Part shown: positions 45,167 to 53,784 of the stretch, in pieces
How the letters are laid out: each line of letters begins with the position of its first letter
How positions within the stretch are numbered: the first letter of the stretch is position 1
Assembly: GCF_000735345.1 (NCBI RefSeq)
Contig: NZ_JMPJ01000038.1
Location: 1 to 64,000 of the forward strand
DNA length: 64,000 bases
Source: Ewingella americana ATCC 33852
GTDB taxonomy: Bacteria; Pseudomonadota; Gammaproteobacteria; Enterobacterales; Enterobacteriaceae
Direction: 5' to 3'
Program-made: the position numbers and the translations under genes
The notes under the pieces: model-generated
Seen by the model: only the letters and a program-made list of their open reading frames with translations
The model's database searches: none
Told to the model about the DNA's origin: nothing

Positions 45167-45451
45167 ATGGCGATACCCTCAAACAGATTTGCCAAATTAA
45201 CGGCGCGGGAATGGTGTGTTATGCGCATGTTGGCCGACGGCATTGTGCCGATGCAAATCGCCGATAATCTGTCGATCAGTGTCAAAACTGTCAGTCAGCA
45301 CGTCAATAATATCGAAAAAAAACTTGGCGTTGAAAACCGTCTGTATCTACAAAAGATGTTGATAAATATAAAAAAAGAGGCCAATGCATATTCAAGGTCT
45401 GCTGATGCTATTCTTTTTTGCAAGCGAACGGCGGGGAAGCGCCACTCTTAA
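45167..45451 (+). CDS. LuxR-type HTH half of the same regulator
   Basis: A 94-residue protein starting MAIPSNRFAKLTAREW. FAKLTAREWCVMRMLADGIVPMQIADNLS is followed by SVKTVSQHVNNIEKKLGVENRL, a clear GerE/LuxR helix-turn-helix. The C-terminus (about 70-94) is basic and random-looking. It begins one base after the receiver-like gene stop (TAATATG), in the +1 frame. This could be a true two-gene design, a frameshift mutation or a sequencing error. It lacks its own good ribosome site. Confidence 0.78.
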   Translation: MAIPSNRFAKLTAREWCVMRMLADGIVPMQIADNLSISVKTVSQHVNNIEKKLGVENRLYLQKMLINIKKEANAYSRSADAILFCKRTAGKRHS

Positions 45452-45516
45452 TTGGCTAGAGGCAAAGTACCTACTATCTTATGAGCGCGGCACTCGCCGC
45501 GCTCTCTCAGTCCAGC

Positions 45517-46656
45517 TTATTTATCCAGCGTTTGAATGATGTTGTAAGTCGCATTGACCCGGTCATCGTTCGGGAACCATTTGTTTGCCAGCATCACGAC
45601 GGCAATTTTACGCGACGGGATAAACACCGCGTAAGTGGAGAACCCGCCGGTGGAGCCGGTTTTGTTATACCAGTTCTCCGGCGTGCCCGGTTTTGGCGGC
45701 GTGATGGCGGTGGTTGGCATGCCGTCCAGAATCATTCCCGCCGCGTTGCCGGTCACCAGTTGTTTAAGTTCAGGCGGATAGGCGTAGTTTTCCCACATCA
45801 TATCTTGGGTGAACACGCCAGCTTTGAAGTAACCGGTGTGGGTGTCGTTAATGGCTTTCTGCCACGTGTCGTCGATTTTCTTCACTTGCATGTTGGCATC
45901 AAGGTAGCGAATCAAATCCAGCGAGTTGGATTTCAAGCCGTAAGATTCGGCATCCAGCGGGCCGGGATTCACGCGAACCGGTTTATCGTCTTTATTATAA
46001 CCTTGCGCATAGTCATGCATCTGATCTTCAGGCACGTTGACATAGGTACGGGTCATGCCCACCGCGGGCAGCAGCTGTTTTTCCATTGCGTCGCTGAATT
46101 TAATATCCAGACTCTGCGCGGTGATCATCCCCAGCATGCCGATACCCAAGTTGGAATAGACCCGGTAAGTGCCAATAGGGTGTTTTGGCTGCCAGTTTTT
46201 GTAATAGGTCATCAACTGGGTGTTATTGGTCACGTCGTCCGGCACGAACAGCGGCAGGCCCGAGGTGTGAGTCGCCAGATTGAGCAAGCTGACATGGTCG
46301 AAGGCCGAACCCTTCAGCGACGGCAGGTATTTACTGGCGGGATCTTTAAAGTCTATTTTGCCCTGATTGCTGGCATAGGCCGCCAGCGTAGCGGTGAAGG
46401 TTTTGCTCAGCGAGCCAATTTCGAACAGCGTGGTGTTGGTTATTGGGGCTTTGGTCTGTTTCGATGCCACGCCATAGTTGTAGAATGTGTGCTTGCCGTT
46501 TTCAGAGACGGCTATGGTCATGCCCGGCACATGGTATTTCTGCATTAAGGGCTGGATTATTTTATCGATCTCGGCTTTGTCGGTGGCTGCGTGTACTGAT
46601 GCGCTTAATAGCGTCAGAGGGAACAGAGCCAGAACTAACATCTGGTTTTTTTTCAT
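45517..46656 (-). CDS. ampC: Class C beta-lactamase AmpC
   Basis: A 379-residue periplasmic serine beta-lactamase. The signal peptide ends near [10 protein letters not shown]82 (precursor) in GSLSKTF is the nucleophile with the Lys of SxxK, YSNLG is the Y-x-N motif, and KTGSTGGF is the third box. LPLFVPDDV and [15 protein letters not shown] match the family. It hydrolyses cephalosporins. The divergent ampR gene implies beta-lactam-inducible expression. It is intact at all catalytic motifs. Confidence 0.95.
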   Translation of the reverse strand: MKKNQMLVLALFPLTLLSASVHAATDKAEIDKIIQPLMQKYHVPGMTIAVSENGKHTFYNYGVASKQTKAPITNTTLFEIGSLSKTFTATLAAYASNQGKIDFKDPASKYLPSLKGSAFDHVSLLNLATHTSGLPLFVPDDVTNNTQLMTYYKNWQPKHPIGTYRVYSNLGIGMLGMITAQSLDIKFSDAMEKQLLPAVGMTRTYVNVPEDQMHDYAQGYNKDDKPVRVNPGPLDAESYGLKSNSLDLIRYLDANMQVKKIDDTWQKAINDTHTGYFKAGVFTQDMMWENYAYPPELKQLVTGNAAGMILDGMPTTAITPPKPGTPENWYNKTGSTGGFSTYAVFIPSRKIAVVMLANKWFPNDDRVNATYNIIQTLDK

Positions 46657-46782
46657 AGTGAATTCTCGGGTATTGAAAAAGTAAAAGGATTTAGACGAAT
46701 CGTTTGATGCCGCGAATAAGTTTTAACCATTCGCCATCTTCTCACAAGCGACAAGAATTTCAGGGAGCCTAAAGGAAAACTT
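46657..46782. promoter_or_regulatory. ampC-ampR divergent promoter region
   Basis: A 126-base spacer of the size found in inducible ampR-ampC loci. AmpR binds here in known systems; I could not fix the exact T-N11-A operator. AAAGGA is the ampR ribosome site just before 46783. Confidence 0.5.
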
Positions 46783-47664
46783 ATGTCACACGCCTTACGC
46801 AACAGACTGCCATTAAACGCTTTACGGGCCTTCGAGTCTTCAGCCCGCCATTTAAGTTTCACCCGTGCCGGGTTGGAACTCTGTGTTACTCAGGCCGCCA
46901 TCAGCCAGCAGGTCAGAACCCTCGAAGAGCAGCTGGGCATTGTGCTATTTCGACGCCTGCCGCGCGGGCTGGATTTGACCGAAGAAGGTCAGGCGCTGTT
47001 CCCGGTTTTAAATGACGCCTTTGAGCGCATCAGCGCGGTGCTACACCAGTTTGAAGACGGTCATTTTCACGAAGTGCTCACCGTGGCGGTGGTGGGCACC
47101 TTTGCCGTCGGCTGGTTGATGCCCCGGCTGGCCTCTTTCCGCGCCGCTCATCCTTTTATTGATTTGCGCATTCTAACCAACAATAACGTGGTGAATCTGG
47201 CCTCGGACGGCATGGATTTAGCCATTCGCTTCGGCAATGGCCAGTGGCCGATGACCCAAAATCTCAAGTTGCTCGACGCGCCGCTGACCGTGCTCTGTAC
47301 GCCAGACATTGGCCGCCAGTTGCAGACGCCGGAAGATCTAAAGCGCCACCCGCTGATGCGCACTTATCGCAAGGATGAGTGGGACCAGTGGCTGAGCGCC
47401 GCGCAAATCACGCCGTGGCGCATTGGCGGCCCGGTGTTTGACTCTTCGCGCCTGATGGTTGAAAGCGCCATTCAGTGCGGCGGCGCGGTGCTGGTGCCGG
47501 CCAATATGTTTAGCCGCGAAGTGCAGAGCGGTCAACTGGTCCAGCCGTTCCCAATAGAAGTGGATCTTGGCAGCTATTGGCTGACGCAGCTGAAATCGCG
47601 CGCCAAAACGCCGGCAATAAAAAGCTTTGAGAACTGGCTGATACAGCAGGTGGCGGCTGGCTAA
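46783..47664 (+). CDS. ampR: LysR-family regulator AmpR
   Basis: A 293-residue regulator starting MSHALRNRLPLNALRAFESSARHLSFTRAG. The helix-turn-helix (LSFTRAGLELCVTQAAISQQVRTLEEQLG), the VGTFAVGWLMPRLASF segment and the divergent ampC gene identify AmpR. It activates ampC when cell-wall muropeptides accumulate and represses it otherwise. The effector region with NNNVVNLASDGMDLAIRFG is typical. No obvious constitutive mutation can be judged without alignment. Confidence 0.93.
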   Translation: MSHALRNRLPLNALRAFESSARHLSFTRAGLELCVTQAAISQQVRTLEEQLGIVLFRRLPRGLDLTEEGQALFPVLNDAFERISAVLHQFEDGHFHEVLTVAVVGTFAVGWLMPRLASFRAAHPFIDLRILTNNNVVNLASDGMDLAIRFGNGQWPMTQNLKLLDAPLTVLCTPDIGRQLQTPEDLKRHPLMRTYRKDEWDQWLSAAQITPWRIGGPVFDSSRLMVESAIQCGGAVLVPANMFSREVQSGQLVQPFPIEVDLGSYWLTQLKSRAKTPAIKSFENWLIQQVAAG

Positions 47665-47751
47665 GCCACGATTAGCCACTCACAACGTCACCCGGATCTC
47701 AGTATGCTGGGCTATCATCGCCATATCGGCGACATCAAGGAACATCGCGCA

Positions 47752-48429
47752 ATGAAAATTATCATCTTTGGAGCTTCTGGCATGGTCGGGCAGGGCGTAT
47801 TGCGCGAATGCCTGCTGGCGGAAGATGTCGAGCAAGTGACCACCGTCGGGCGCAGCAGCTTAAAAGAGACCCATCCCAAGCTGCGCCAACTGGTGCTACC
47901 AGACCTGCTGCAACCTGAAACCTTAGATGAGGCCGAATGGCAGGGCTTCGATGCCTGCTTCTTCTGCCTCGGCATCTCCTCGTCGGGCTTGAGCGAAGTG
48001 CAGTATCGCCGCCAGACTTATGATCTGACGCTGGGTATCGCCAAAAAGCTGGCGCAGCATTCACCAAATCTGACCTTTACCTATGTCTCGGGGACCGGTA
48101 CTGACAGCAGTGAGAAGGGGCGGGTGATGTGGGCGCGGGTGAAGGGCAAAACGGAGAATGATTTGCAGAAATTGCCGCTCGCCTCAGTTTACCTGTTCAG
48201 GCCGGGGCTGATTGTGCCTCTGCACGGCATTGAGTCGAAAACTGCCAGCTATCGGGTGTTTTATCGCTGGAGCAAGCCGGTGCTGGCACTGTTACGCCAG
48301 TTATTCCCGCAACGTTTGGTCACCACGGAGAGTCTGGGGAGAGCCATGCTCAATGCGGCGCGGGGAGCTAAAGGGCGTTTTATTATTGAAGCCAAACAGA
48401 TTAACGCCTTGGCCAAGGCTCCGCGCTAA
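47752..48429 (+). CDS. NAD(P)-binding SDR-like protein (atypical, YbjT/HTATIP2 type)
   Basis: A 225-residue protein with an N-terminal Rossmann motif GASGMVGQGVLRECL (about 6-20). It resembles NAD(P)-dependent epimerase/dehydratase-like proteins of the NmrA/HTATIP2 group. The catalytic YxxxK is not convincing; YVSGTGTDSSEKG occupies that region. It may bind a nucleotide as a sensor or reductase. ATG 47752 has AAGGA upstream. It is alone and has no clear pathway neighbour. Confidence 0.82.
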   Translation: MKIIIFGASGMVGQGVLRECLLAEDVEQVTTVGRSSLKETHPKLRQLVLPDLLQPETLDEAEWQGFDACFFCLGISSSGLSEVQYRRQTYDLTLGIAKKLAQHSPNLTFTYVSGTGTDSSEKGRVMWARVKGKTENDLQKLPLASVYLFRPGLIVPLHGIESKTASYRVFYRWSKPVLALLRQLFPQRLVTTESLGRAMLNAARGAKGRFIIEAKQINALAKAPR

Positions 48430-48489
48430 TGTGCGGTGTTAAATGCTGGAAACTGCGCGGGCCGCAACCCGCGCAATAGATAACGCTAA

Positions 48490-49653
48490 TCAGTGAGTCT
48501 GGCCGGGGTGATAAGACAGAATAATGCTGTCGTCCGGCAGATGGGTGAAGCGAGTGATGATTTCATGGTAGTCGTGGTCCGGGTCCAGCTTGCTGAGCTG
48601 GGTCGGATAGAAGGTCTTACTCAAAATTTCCATGCCGATGATGTTATACGGATGGTTATAGAAGTGGTGATACAGCCCCGCCACGTGTCCGGCCTGCACC
48701 GCCGGGATCTGCTTGATGCCGGTGCGTGACAGCAGGGTGTCGAACTGGCTCGTCACATCGGCCAGATTCGCGCCGTAGCCAAACGGGATCACCGAGTTGG
48801 TTTTGCCGCCGCGCTTCGAGCCGGTCATCAGGTAGAAGTCAGGCTTTTCGCTGATCACTTTCTCAACCGGAATATACCCCGTCGCCCCCGGCAACAGGCC
48901 GGAACCAATATTCACCGCGCCAGTGGCTTCGACTAATCCGCCCCAGCCATTGTGCGAGTGGGTGAAGCAGCAGGCATCGTCCGCACCGCCAACCCCGGCG
49001 ATAGGCTCAATAAATACTCGTGGTTTCGGGTTCACCGCCGCCGTGGCTTTTTGCATCTCCGCCAGATGCTGCGCATAGTAGTCTGTGTACTCTTTGGCGT
49101 GCTGCTCCTGATTCAACACTTTGCCTAACAGGGTGATGCTCGGCATGGTGTTTTGCAGCGGGTGCAGTTCGTAATCGACAAAAATAACCGGAATATGCAG
49201 CTTCTCAAGTTTGGCGATAGCACCAAGCTGGGTTAGAGAAGGCTTGGCGCGCAGTTGGGCAATCATCAAATCAGGCTGGCGAGCGATCACTGATTCCAGT
49301 TCAATATTCCCCTGATCGGAGAAGCCCATATCCAGAATCTTTTCTGCTTCCGGCCATTTGCCGCGCAGCAGGTTCCAGGTGCCGGAATCCTGCTTCTTCG
49401 GCAGGTTGTTCCACGCCACGACGCGATGGAAAGGGTCATCGCGGTCGAGCAGCGCCAGCGCCAGAATATCCCTGCCATCCTGCAAGATAATGCGCTGCGG
49501 CTCTTTCTCGATGGTGACCTTGCGGTTATCCATGTCGGTAATAGTCAATGGGTAAGTGGTGGCTGCGGCAAGCGCGGGTAACAAAAGACAAGCTGCGGCG
49601 AGGGTCGAGAGCAAGGCTTTGCCGCCTCGCAGAGTGCTAGAGTTAAAAAGCAT
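48490..49653 (-). CDS. Periplasmic iron-siderophore binding protein (ABC transporter)
   Basis: A 387-residue substrate-binding protein of the FecB/BtuF type. The signal peptide ends near LAAATTYPL. Two lobes joined by a helix bear IELESVIARQPDLMIAQ and PVEKVISEKPDFYLMTG, typical of class III binding proteins. The CFTHSHNGWGG segment with a Cys pair (DDACCF) may contact the ligand or form a disulfide. A Fur-like box precedes the gene. No permease or ATPase gene is adjacent, so the partner must be elsewhere. Confidence 0.88.
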   Translation of the reverse strand: MLFNSSTLRGGKALLSTLAAACLLLPALAAATTYPLTITDMDNRKVTIEKEPQRIILQDGRDILALALLDRDDPFHRVVAWNNLPKKQDSGTWNLLRGKWPEAEKILDMGFSDQGNIELESVIARQPDLMIAQLRAKPSLTQLGAIAKLEKLHIPVIFVDYELHPLQNTMPSITLLGKVLNQEQHAKEYTDYYAQHLAEMQKATAAVNPKPRVFIEPIAGVGGADDACCFTHSHNGWGGLVEATGAVNIGSGLLPGATGYIPVEKVISEKPDFYLMTGSKRGGKTNSVIPFGYGANLADVTSQFDTLLSRTGIKQIPAVQAGHVAGLYHHFYNHPYNIIGMEILSKTFYPTQLSKLDPDHDYHEIITRFTHLPDDSIILSYHPGQTH

Positions 49654-49670
49654 AGGGTAAACACCTGTTA

Positions 49671-49690
49671 TTATTAATGATAATGTTTCT
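49671..49690 (-). promoter_or_regulatory. Fur-like box before the iron-binding protein gene
   Basis: TTATTAATGATAATGTTTCT contains AATGATAATG-like core repeats of the Fur consensus, 18 bases upstream of the gene. The match is partial. Confidence 0.55.
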
Positions 49691-49901
49691 CACAGAGAGA
49701 ATCATTACACTATGCACTCGGGCTTAAACGGCAGGTAAACGAGTTGGAAAGGAGAGCGCGCGGGGTGAAATCGCCGTGGCTAATAATCATCTGAGTCAAA
49801 TGTAATGTAATAACCTTTCTATTTGAGTTTAATGTTTTCCCACAATTAGCCCGCGAATATCACCAGAATATAAACAAACATATTTATTATTACTTTGCGG
49901 G

Positions 49902-49930
49902 TTGACAATATTAAGGCTCATGGGTAGATT
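49902..49930 (+). promoter_or_regulatory. Promoter of the mgtA leader transcript
   Basis: TTGACA (49902-49907) and TAGATT (49925-49930) are separated by exactly 17 bases. Transcription would begin near 49937 and run through two ORFs before mgtA. A PhoP box was looked for but not convincingly found. Confidence 0.65.
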
Positions 49931-49977
49931 GCACGGGCCGGAAGTTGCGGCCTTTCCTAACTTAACATAAGAGAATA

Positions 49978-50091
49978 ATGGACACTGTATCTAGTCACTT
50001 GCCGAATGACGCTTTCTTAGCGGTTCGGAATAATAAACATGAAATTGATTGTGATCATTTCATCGTTCGGGTGTGCCTCGCCAGAGCTTAG
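49978..50091 (+). CDS. Leader ORF 1 of mgtA (37 codons)
   Basis: A 37-residue frame starting MDTVSSHLPNDAF, ending TAG. TAAGAGA precedes the ATG at a fair distance. It lies about 40 bases after the predicted transcription start. I do not recognise it as a named gene. It could be a regulatory leader peptide as in mgt operons of Salmonella, where leader ORFs sense Mg2+ or ATP. Its codon content gives no decisive clue. Confidence 0.4.
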   Translation: MDTVSSHLPNDAFLAVRNNKHEIDCDHFIVRVCLARA

Positions 50092-50106
50092 TCTCTTGTG
50101 TCTTAG

Positions 50107-50139
50107 CACCTCAACCTGAAGTATCACGGTCCCGAGGTG
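50107..50139 (+). promoter_or_regulatory. Hairpin sequestering the ribosome site of leader ORF 2
   Basis: CACCTC (50107-50112) is complementary to GAGGTG (50134-50139), the Shine-Dalgarno of the ORF starting at ATG 50144. Pairing would hide the site. The 5' arm starts only 15 bases after the stop of leader ORF 1, so ribosomes there could control opening. Confidence 0.5.
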
Positions 50140-50143
50140 TGTT

Positions 50144-50389
50144 ATGAACTTCAAAATGACCCTTTTTCCTGATGTCAAAGCACTGACATCGACTTTGCGT
50201 GTTCGCCCGTCCCGCGATCGGACTGTGGCTGCGCGCAAAAAACATTCTAATTCGATTTTTTCAATTAAAATCAATGAATTGAATCAACGTGTTACTAACT
50301 GGCGTGTCAGTCCTGTCACTGGCCAGCTGGAGCAACGTTGCACCTTTTCTGATACCGAAGACCCACAAAGTCGGACCTTCTCTGCCTGA
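50144..50389 (+). CDS. Leader ORF 2 of mgtA, basic protein of unknown function
   Basis: An 81-residue protein starting MNFKMTLFPDVKALTS, with GAGGTG ribosome site. It is basic in the first half (LRVRPSRDRTVAARKKH), with a serine-rich tail. I do not recognise a family. It is not proline-rich like E. coli MgtL, although prolines occur. It could be a small protein in its own right or a translated leader element. Structured RNA follows, then mgtA. Confidence 0.55.
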   Translation: MNFKMTLFPDVKALTSTLRVRPSRDRTVAARKKHSNSIFSIKINELNQRVTNWRVSPVTGQLEQRCTFSDTEDPQSRTFSA

Positions 50390-50718
50390 TCTCACCCTTG
50401 GCGGTGTGCGGCGTCGTGGCGTTAATCCCTAAGTGGATTAAGGCTTAACGCGTCAAGCAATCCGCCACCGAGGTGCCATCAGTTATTATTTGCGTGTTTT
50501 TTGATTGCCTGAATCTATTTAAATATTCAGGCCGGCGAAGCTATGCGTAAATAAATAAAACCAAAATGTTTTACTCCGTTCATTAATTGAATGGCGGGAA
50601 CGCTTGCGCAAAATTAATTAAAAACCGATCGCTTAAACGATGCGGACTATTTCCGGCTGCCTGCAAATTGGCTGATGTCGAGAATCGTTCCCTGTGGTTT
50701 GGCGACAGGAGCACTACC
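50390..50718 (+). promoter_or_regulatory. Structured 5' leader just before mgtA
   Basis: Three helices are visible. TTAATCC (50422-50428) pairs with GGATTAA (50435-50441), enclosed by GGCGG (50400-50404) with CCGCC (50462-50466). GCCTGAAT (50507-50514) pairs with ATTCAGGC (50525-50532). mgtA leaders in enterobacteria contain a Mg2+-responsive RNA and short translated ORFs; whether this one folds the same way needs modelling. AGGAG lies 8 bases before the mgtA start. Confidence 0.5.
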
Positions 50719-53421
50719 ATGACTGTAGAACACAAAACCCGGGATAAAAAAAATCCGAAGGCCAACGCGCTGTCAATGCGTGCCGCTCAGGAAGCCAAAA
50801 ACGGCGTGGCAACCACGCTGATTAATATGGGAGCCACCAAAGAGGGGCTGCTGCACTCCAACGCGGCGTCGCGGCTGGAGAAAGAGGGCTATAACGAAGT
50901 GGCGCACGACAAGCCACCTCACGCGTTAGTGCAGTTGATCAAGGCGTTCAACAACCCGTTTATCTACATCCTGTTGGCTCTGGCCAGCATCAGTTTCTTC
51001 ACCGACTACTGGCTGCCGACCCACAGTGGCGATGAAGGGGATTTAACCACGGTGATCATTATCGGCACCATGGTGGGACTCAGCGGTTTGCTGCGTTTTT
51101 GGCAGGAGCATCGCTCAGCCAAAGCCGCCGAAGCGCTGAAGGCGATGGTGCGCACCACCGCCACCGTGCTGCGTCGCGACAGCGTCAGCAAGCCGGGCAA
51201 GTTGTGTGAAATCCCAATGCGCGAGCTGGTGGTGGGTGACATCGTCCAGCTTTACGCCGGGGACATGATCCCAGCCGACGTGCGGTTGATTGAGTCTCGC
51301 GACCTGTTTATCAGTCAGGCGGTGTTAACCGGCGAAGCCTTGCCGGTTGAGAAATACGACACGCTGGGCGACGTGGCGCAGAAGTCAGCCAGCGAAGTGG
51401 CAATGGACAATGACAACCTGCTGGACATGCCGAACATCTGCTTTATGGGCACCAACGTGGTCAGCGGCACGGCGCAGGCGGTGGTGGTGGCGACCGGCTC
51501 AAAAACCTATTTCGGTTCTCTGGCTAAAGCTATTGTCGGCACCCGCGTGCAAACCGCGTTTGACCGTGGGGTGAACAGCGTTAGCTGGCTGCTGATCCGC
51601 TTTATGCTGGTGATGGTGCCGGTGGTGTTCTTGATTAACGGCTTGGTGAAAGGGGAGTGGTGGGACGCGCTGCTGTTCTCACTGGCGGTGGCCGTTGGCC
51701 TGACGCCAGAAATGCTGCCGATGATTGTCAGCGCCAACCTCGCCAAAGGCGCGGTGGCCATGGCCAAGCGCAAAGTGGTGGTTAAGCGTCTGAATTCCAT
51801 TCAGAACTTAGGTGCGATGGACGTGCTCTGCACCGACAAAACCGGCACCCTGACACAAGATAAAATCATTCTCGAGCACCACATTGATACCACCGGGCAG
51901 AAAAATGAGTCGGTGCTGTCGCTGGCGTGGCTTAACAGCCATCACCAGAGCGGCATTAAGAACCTGATGGATCAGGCGGTGATTTACTTCTCCGAAAACG
52001 AGCCGAACTTCGTCAAACCTGAGGGGTACAGCAAGGTTGACGAGATGCCGTTCGACTTCATCCGCCGTCGACTGTCGATTGTGGTGAAGGACCAAATGGC
52101 TAATCACCTGCTGGTGTGTAAAGGCGCGGTGGAAGAGATGCTGAGCATTTCTAACCACATGGTGGAAAACGGCAAATTGGTGGAGTTGGATCAGGCGCGT
52201 CGCAATCAACTGCTGGCGATGGCTAATGATTACAACAAAGACGGTTTCCGCGTGCTGGTCGTGGCTACTCGTGACATTAAAAAGGGTGATACTAAGCCTC
52301 AGTACAGCACGGCTGACGAGCATGACCTGATCATTCGCGGGTTCCTGACTTTCCTCGATCCGCCGAAAGAGACCGCGGGCCCGGCGATTGCCGCGCTGCA
52401 AAGCATTGGTGTGGCAGTAAAAGTGCTGACCGGGGATAACGCGGTGGTCACCACGCGCATCTGCCGTCAGGTCGGGCTGGAGCCGGGCGAGCCGCTACTC
52501 GGGCCAGAATTAGAGAATCTGGATGACGCGACGCTGCAAATTTTGGTGGAAGAGCGCACGGTGTTTGCCAAGCTGACGCCGCTGCAAAAATCACGGGTAC
52601 TCAAAGCCTTACAAGCTAACGGCCACACCGTCGGTTTCCTCGGCGATGGCATTAACGATGCGCCAGCACTGCGCGACGCTGACGTGGGGATTTCAGTCGA
52701 CAGCGGGACGGATATCGCCAAAGAGTCTGCCGATATCATCCTGTTAGAAAAGAGCCTGATGGTTCTGGAAGAGGGGGTTCTCAAAGGGCGCGAGACCTTC
52801 GGCAACATCATGAAGTACCTGAACATGACCGCCAGCTCCAATTTCGGCAACGTGTTCTCGGTATTGGTGGCCAGTGCGTTTATTCCGTTCTTGCCGATGT
52901 TGGCTATCCAGCTGCTGCTGTTAAACCTGATGTATGACATTTCCCAGATGGCGCTGCCTTGGGACAAAATTGATAAGGAGTTCTTGAGCAAACCGCGTAA
53001 GTGGGATGCGAAAAACATCGGCCGCTTTATGGTGTGGATTGGTCCAACGTCGTCGATTTTCGACATGACCACCTTCGCCTTAATGTGGTTTGTGTTTGGC
53101 GCGACGACGGACCATCAATCTCTGTTCCAGTCCGGCTGGTTTATTGAAAGCCTGCTGTCACAGACGCTGGTGGTGCATTTGCTGCGTACTCAGAAGTTGC
53201 CGTTTATTCAGAGCACGGCGGCGCTGCCGGTGCTGTTAATGACCACTCTGATTATGGCGATTGGTATCTATGTGCCGTTCTCACCACTGGGGCCGTTGAT
53301 TGGCTTGCAGGCTCTGCCATGGCAGTACTTCCCATGGCTGGCAGGCACCTTACTGGCCTACTGCTGTGTGGCTCAGGGCATGAAAACCATTTATATCCGT
53401 CGCTTCAAACAGTGGCATTAA
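50719..53421 (+). CDS. mgtA: Magnesium-transporting P-type ATPase MgtA
   Basis: A 900-residue P3B-type ATPase importing Mg2+. The N-terminal tail has basic residues; the actuator domain holds LTGEALPVEKYD, D373 in DKTGTLT is phosphorylated, and FLGDGINDAPAL is the hinge. About ten membrane helices include PEMLPMIV in M4. Length is near that of E. coli MgtA (898). ATG 50719 follows AGGAG. It is induced by low Mg2+ through PhoPQ and its leader in known species. A small gene, a Na/Pi symporter and a SLOG protein follow in the same orientation. Confidence 0.96.
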   Translation: MTVEHKTRDKKNPKANALSMRAAQEAKNGVATTLINMGATKEGLLHSNAASRLEKEGYNEVAHDKPPHALVQLIKAFNNPFIYILLALASISFFTDYWLPTHSGDEGDLTTVIIIGTMVGLSGLLRFWQEHRSAKAAEALKAMVRTTATVLRRDSVSKPGKLCEIPMRELVVGDIVQLYAGDMIPADVRLIESRDLFISQAVLTGEALPVEKYDTLGDVAQKSASEVAMDNDNLLDMPNICFMGTNVVSGTAQAVVVATGSKTYFGSLAKAIVGTRVQTAFDRGVNSVSWLLIRFMLVMVPVVFLINGLVKGEWWDALLFSLAVAVGLTPEMLPMIVSANLAKGAVAMAKRKVVVKRLNSIQNLGAMDVLCTDKTGTLTQDKIILEHHIDTTGQKNESVLSLAWLNSHHQSGIKNLMDQAVIYFSENEPNFVKPEGYSKVDEMPFDFIRRRLSIVVKDQMANHLLVCKGAVEEMLSISNHMVENGKLVELDQARRNQLLAMANDYNKDGFRVLVVATRDIKKGDTKPQYSTADEHDLIIRGFLTFLDPPKETAGPAIAALQSIGVAVKVLTGDNAVVTTRICRQVGLEPGEPLLGPELENLDDATLQILVEERTVFAKLTPLQKSRVLKALQANGHTVGFLGDGINDAPALRDADVGISVDSGTDIAKESADIILLEKSLMVLEEGVLKGRETFGNIMKYLNMTASSNFGNVFSVLVASAFIPFLPMLAIQLLLLNLMYDISQMALPWDKIDKEFLSKPRKWDAKNIGRFMVWIGPTSSIFDMTTFALMWFVFGATTDHQSLFQSGWFIESLLSQTLVVHLLRTQKLPFIQSTAALPVLLMTTLIMAIGIYVPFSPLGPLIGLQALPWQYFPWLAGTLLAYCCVAQGMKTIYIRRFKQWH

Positions 53422-53454
53422 GATTGAGCAGAAAATCGCTTTATTGATGTGACC

Positions 53455-53490
53455 TCATCCGGGTGTCGCGCTATTACGGCACCCGGATGA
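53455..53490. other. Strong hairpin after mgtA
   Basis: TCATCCGGGTG (53455-53465) pairs with CACCCGGATGA (53480-53490), 11 perfect base pairs around a 14-base loop. No T-run follows, so it may be a partial terminator or RNase-protecting element that separates mgtA from the downstream genes. Confidence 0.6.
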
Positions 53491-53527
53491 TTCAGGGAAA
53501 AGCGTTATAGAATTTTAGGAAGTCACC

Positions 53528-53782
53528 ATGAAACACGCTTATTTATTCAATCCTAAGCGTGGCGTTATTTTACTGATTAAAAATAAGATCATCTTTGGGG
53601 TGGTGTTATTTTTAATGAAAATAACCCGCACCCTGCGCGTTAACTCTATTAAGTGGTACAGCAAGGAGCAGATAAGTTATACCCAAACTAAAACTATTTT
53701 AGATTTCGCCAGCGCTATTAATCGAATTTCGATCAGGTTACTGCGTTTTACCAAAGCACCATCCCTGAAAAAGGGGGAATAA
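53528..53782 (+). CDS. Small basic protein of unknown function
   Basis: An 84-residue protein starting MKHAYLFNPKRGV with AGGA upstream. It has one hydrophobic stretch (KIIFGVVLFLMKI) and is strongly basic overall. I do not recognise a family. It ends 2 bases before the Na/Pi symporter gene, so the two are co-transcribed and probably coupled. It could be an inner-membrane partner or a regulator of that transporter. Confidence 0.6.
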   Translation: MKHAYLFNPKRGVILLIKNKIIFGVVLFLMKITRTLRVNSIKWYSKEQISYTQTKTILDFASAINRISIRLLRFTKAPSLKKGE

Positions 53783-53784
53783 TT

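Noticed and set aside
45481-46548. Long open frame of 355 codons on the plus strand opposite ampC
   Set aside because: It is wholly antisense to an intact ampC with all catalytic motifs, is His/Arg-rich and has no ribosome site or recognisable domain.
50017-50274. Minus-strand frame of 85 codons over the mgtA leader
   Set aside because: It opposes the 81-codon plus-strand ORF, which has a proper ribosome site and lies behind a good promoter.
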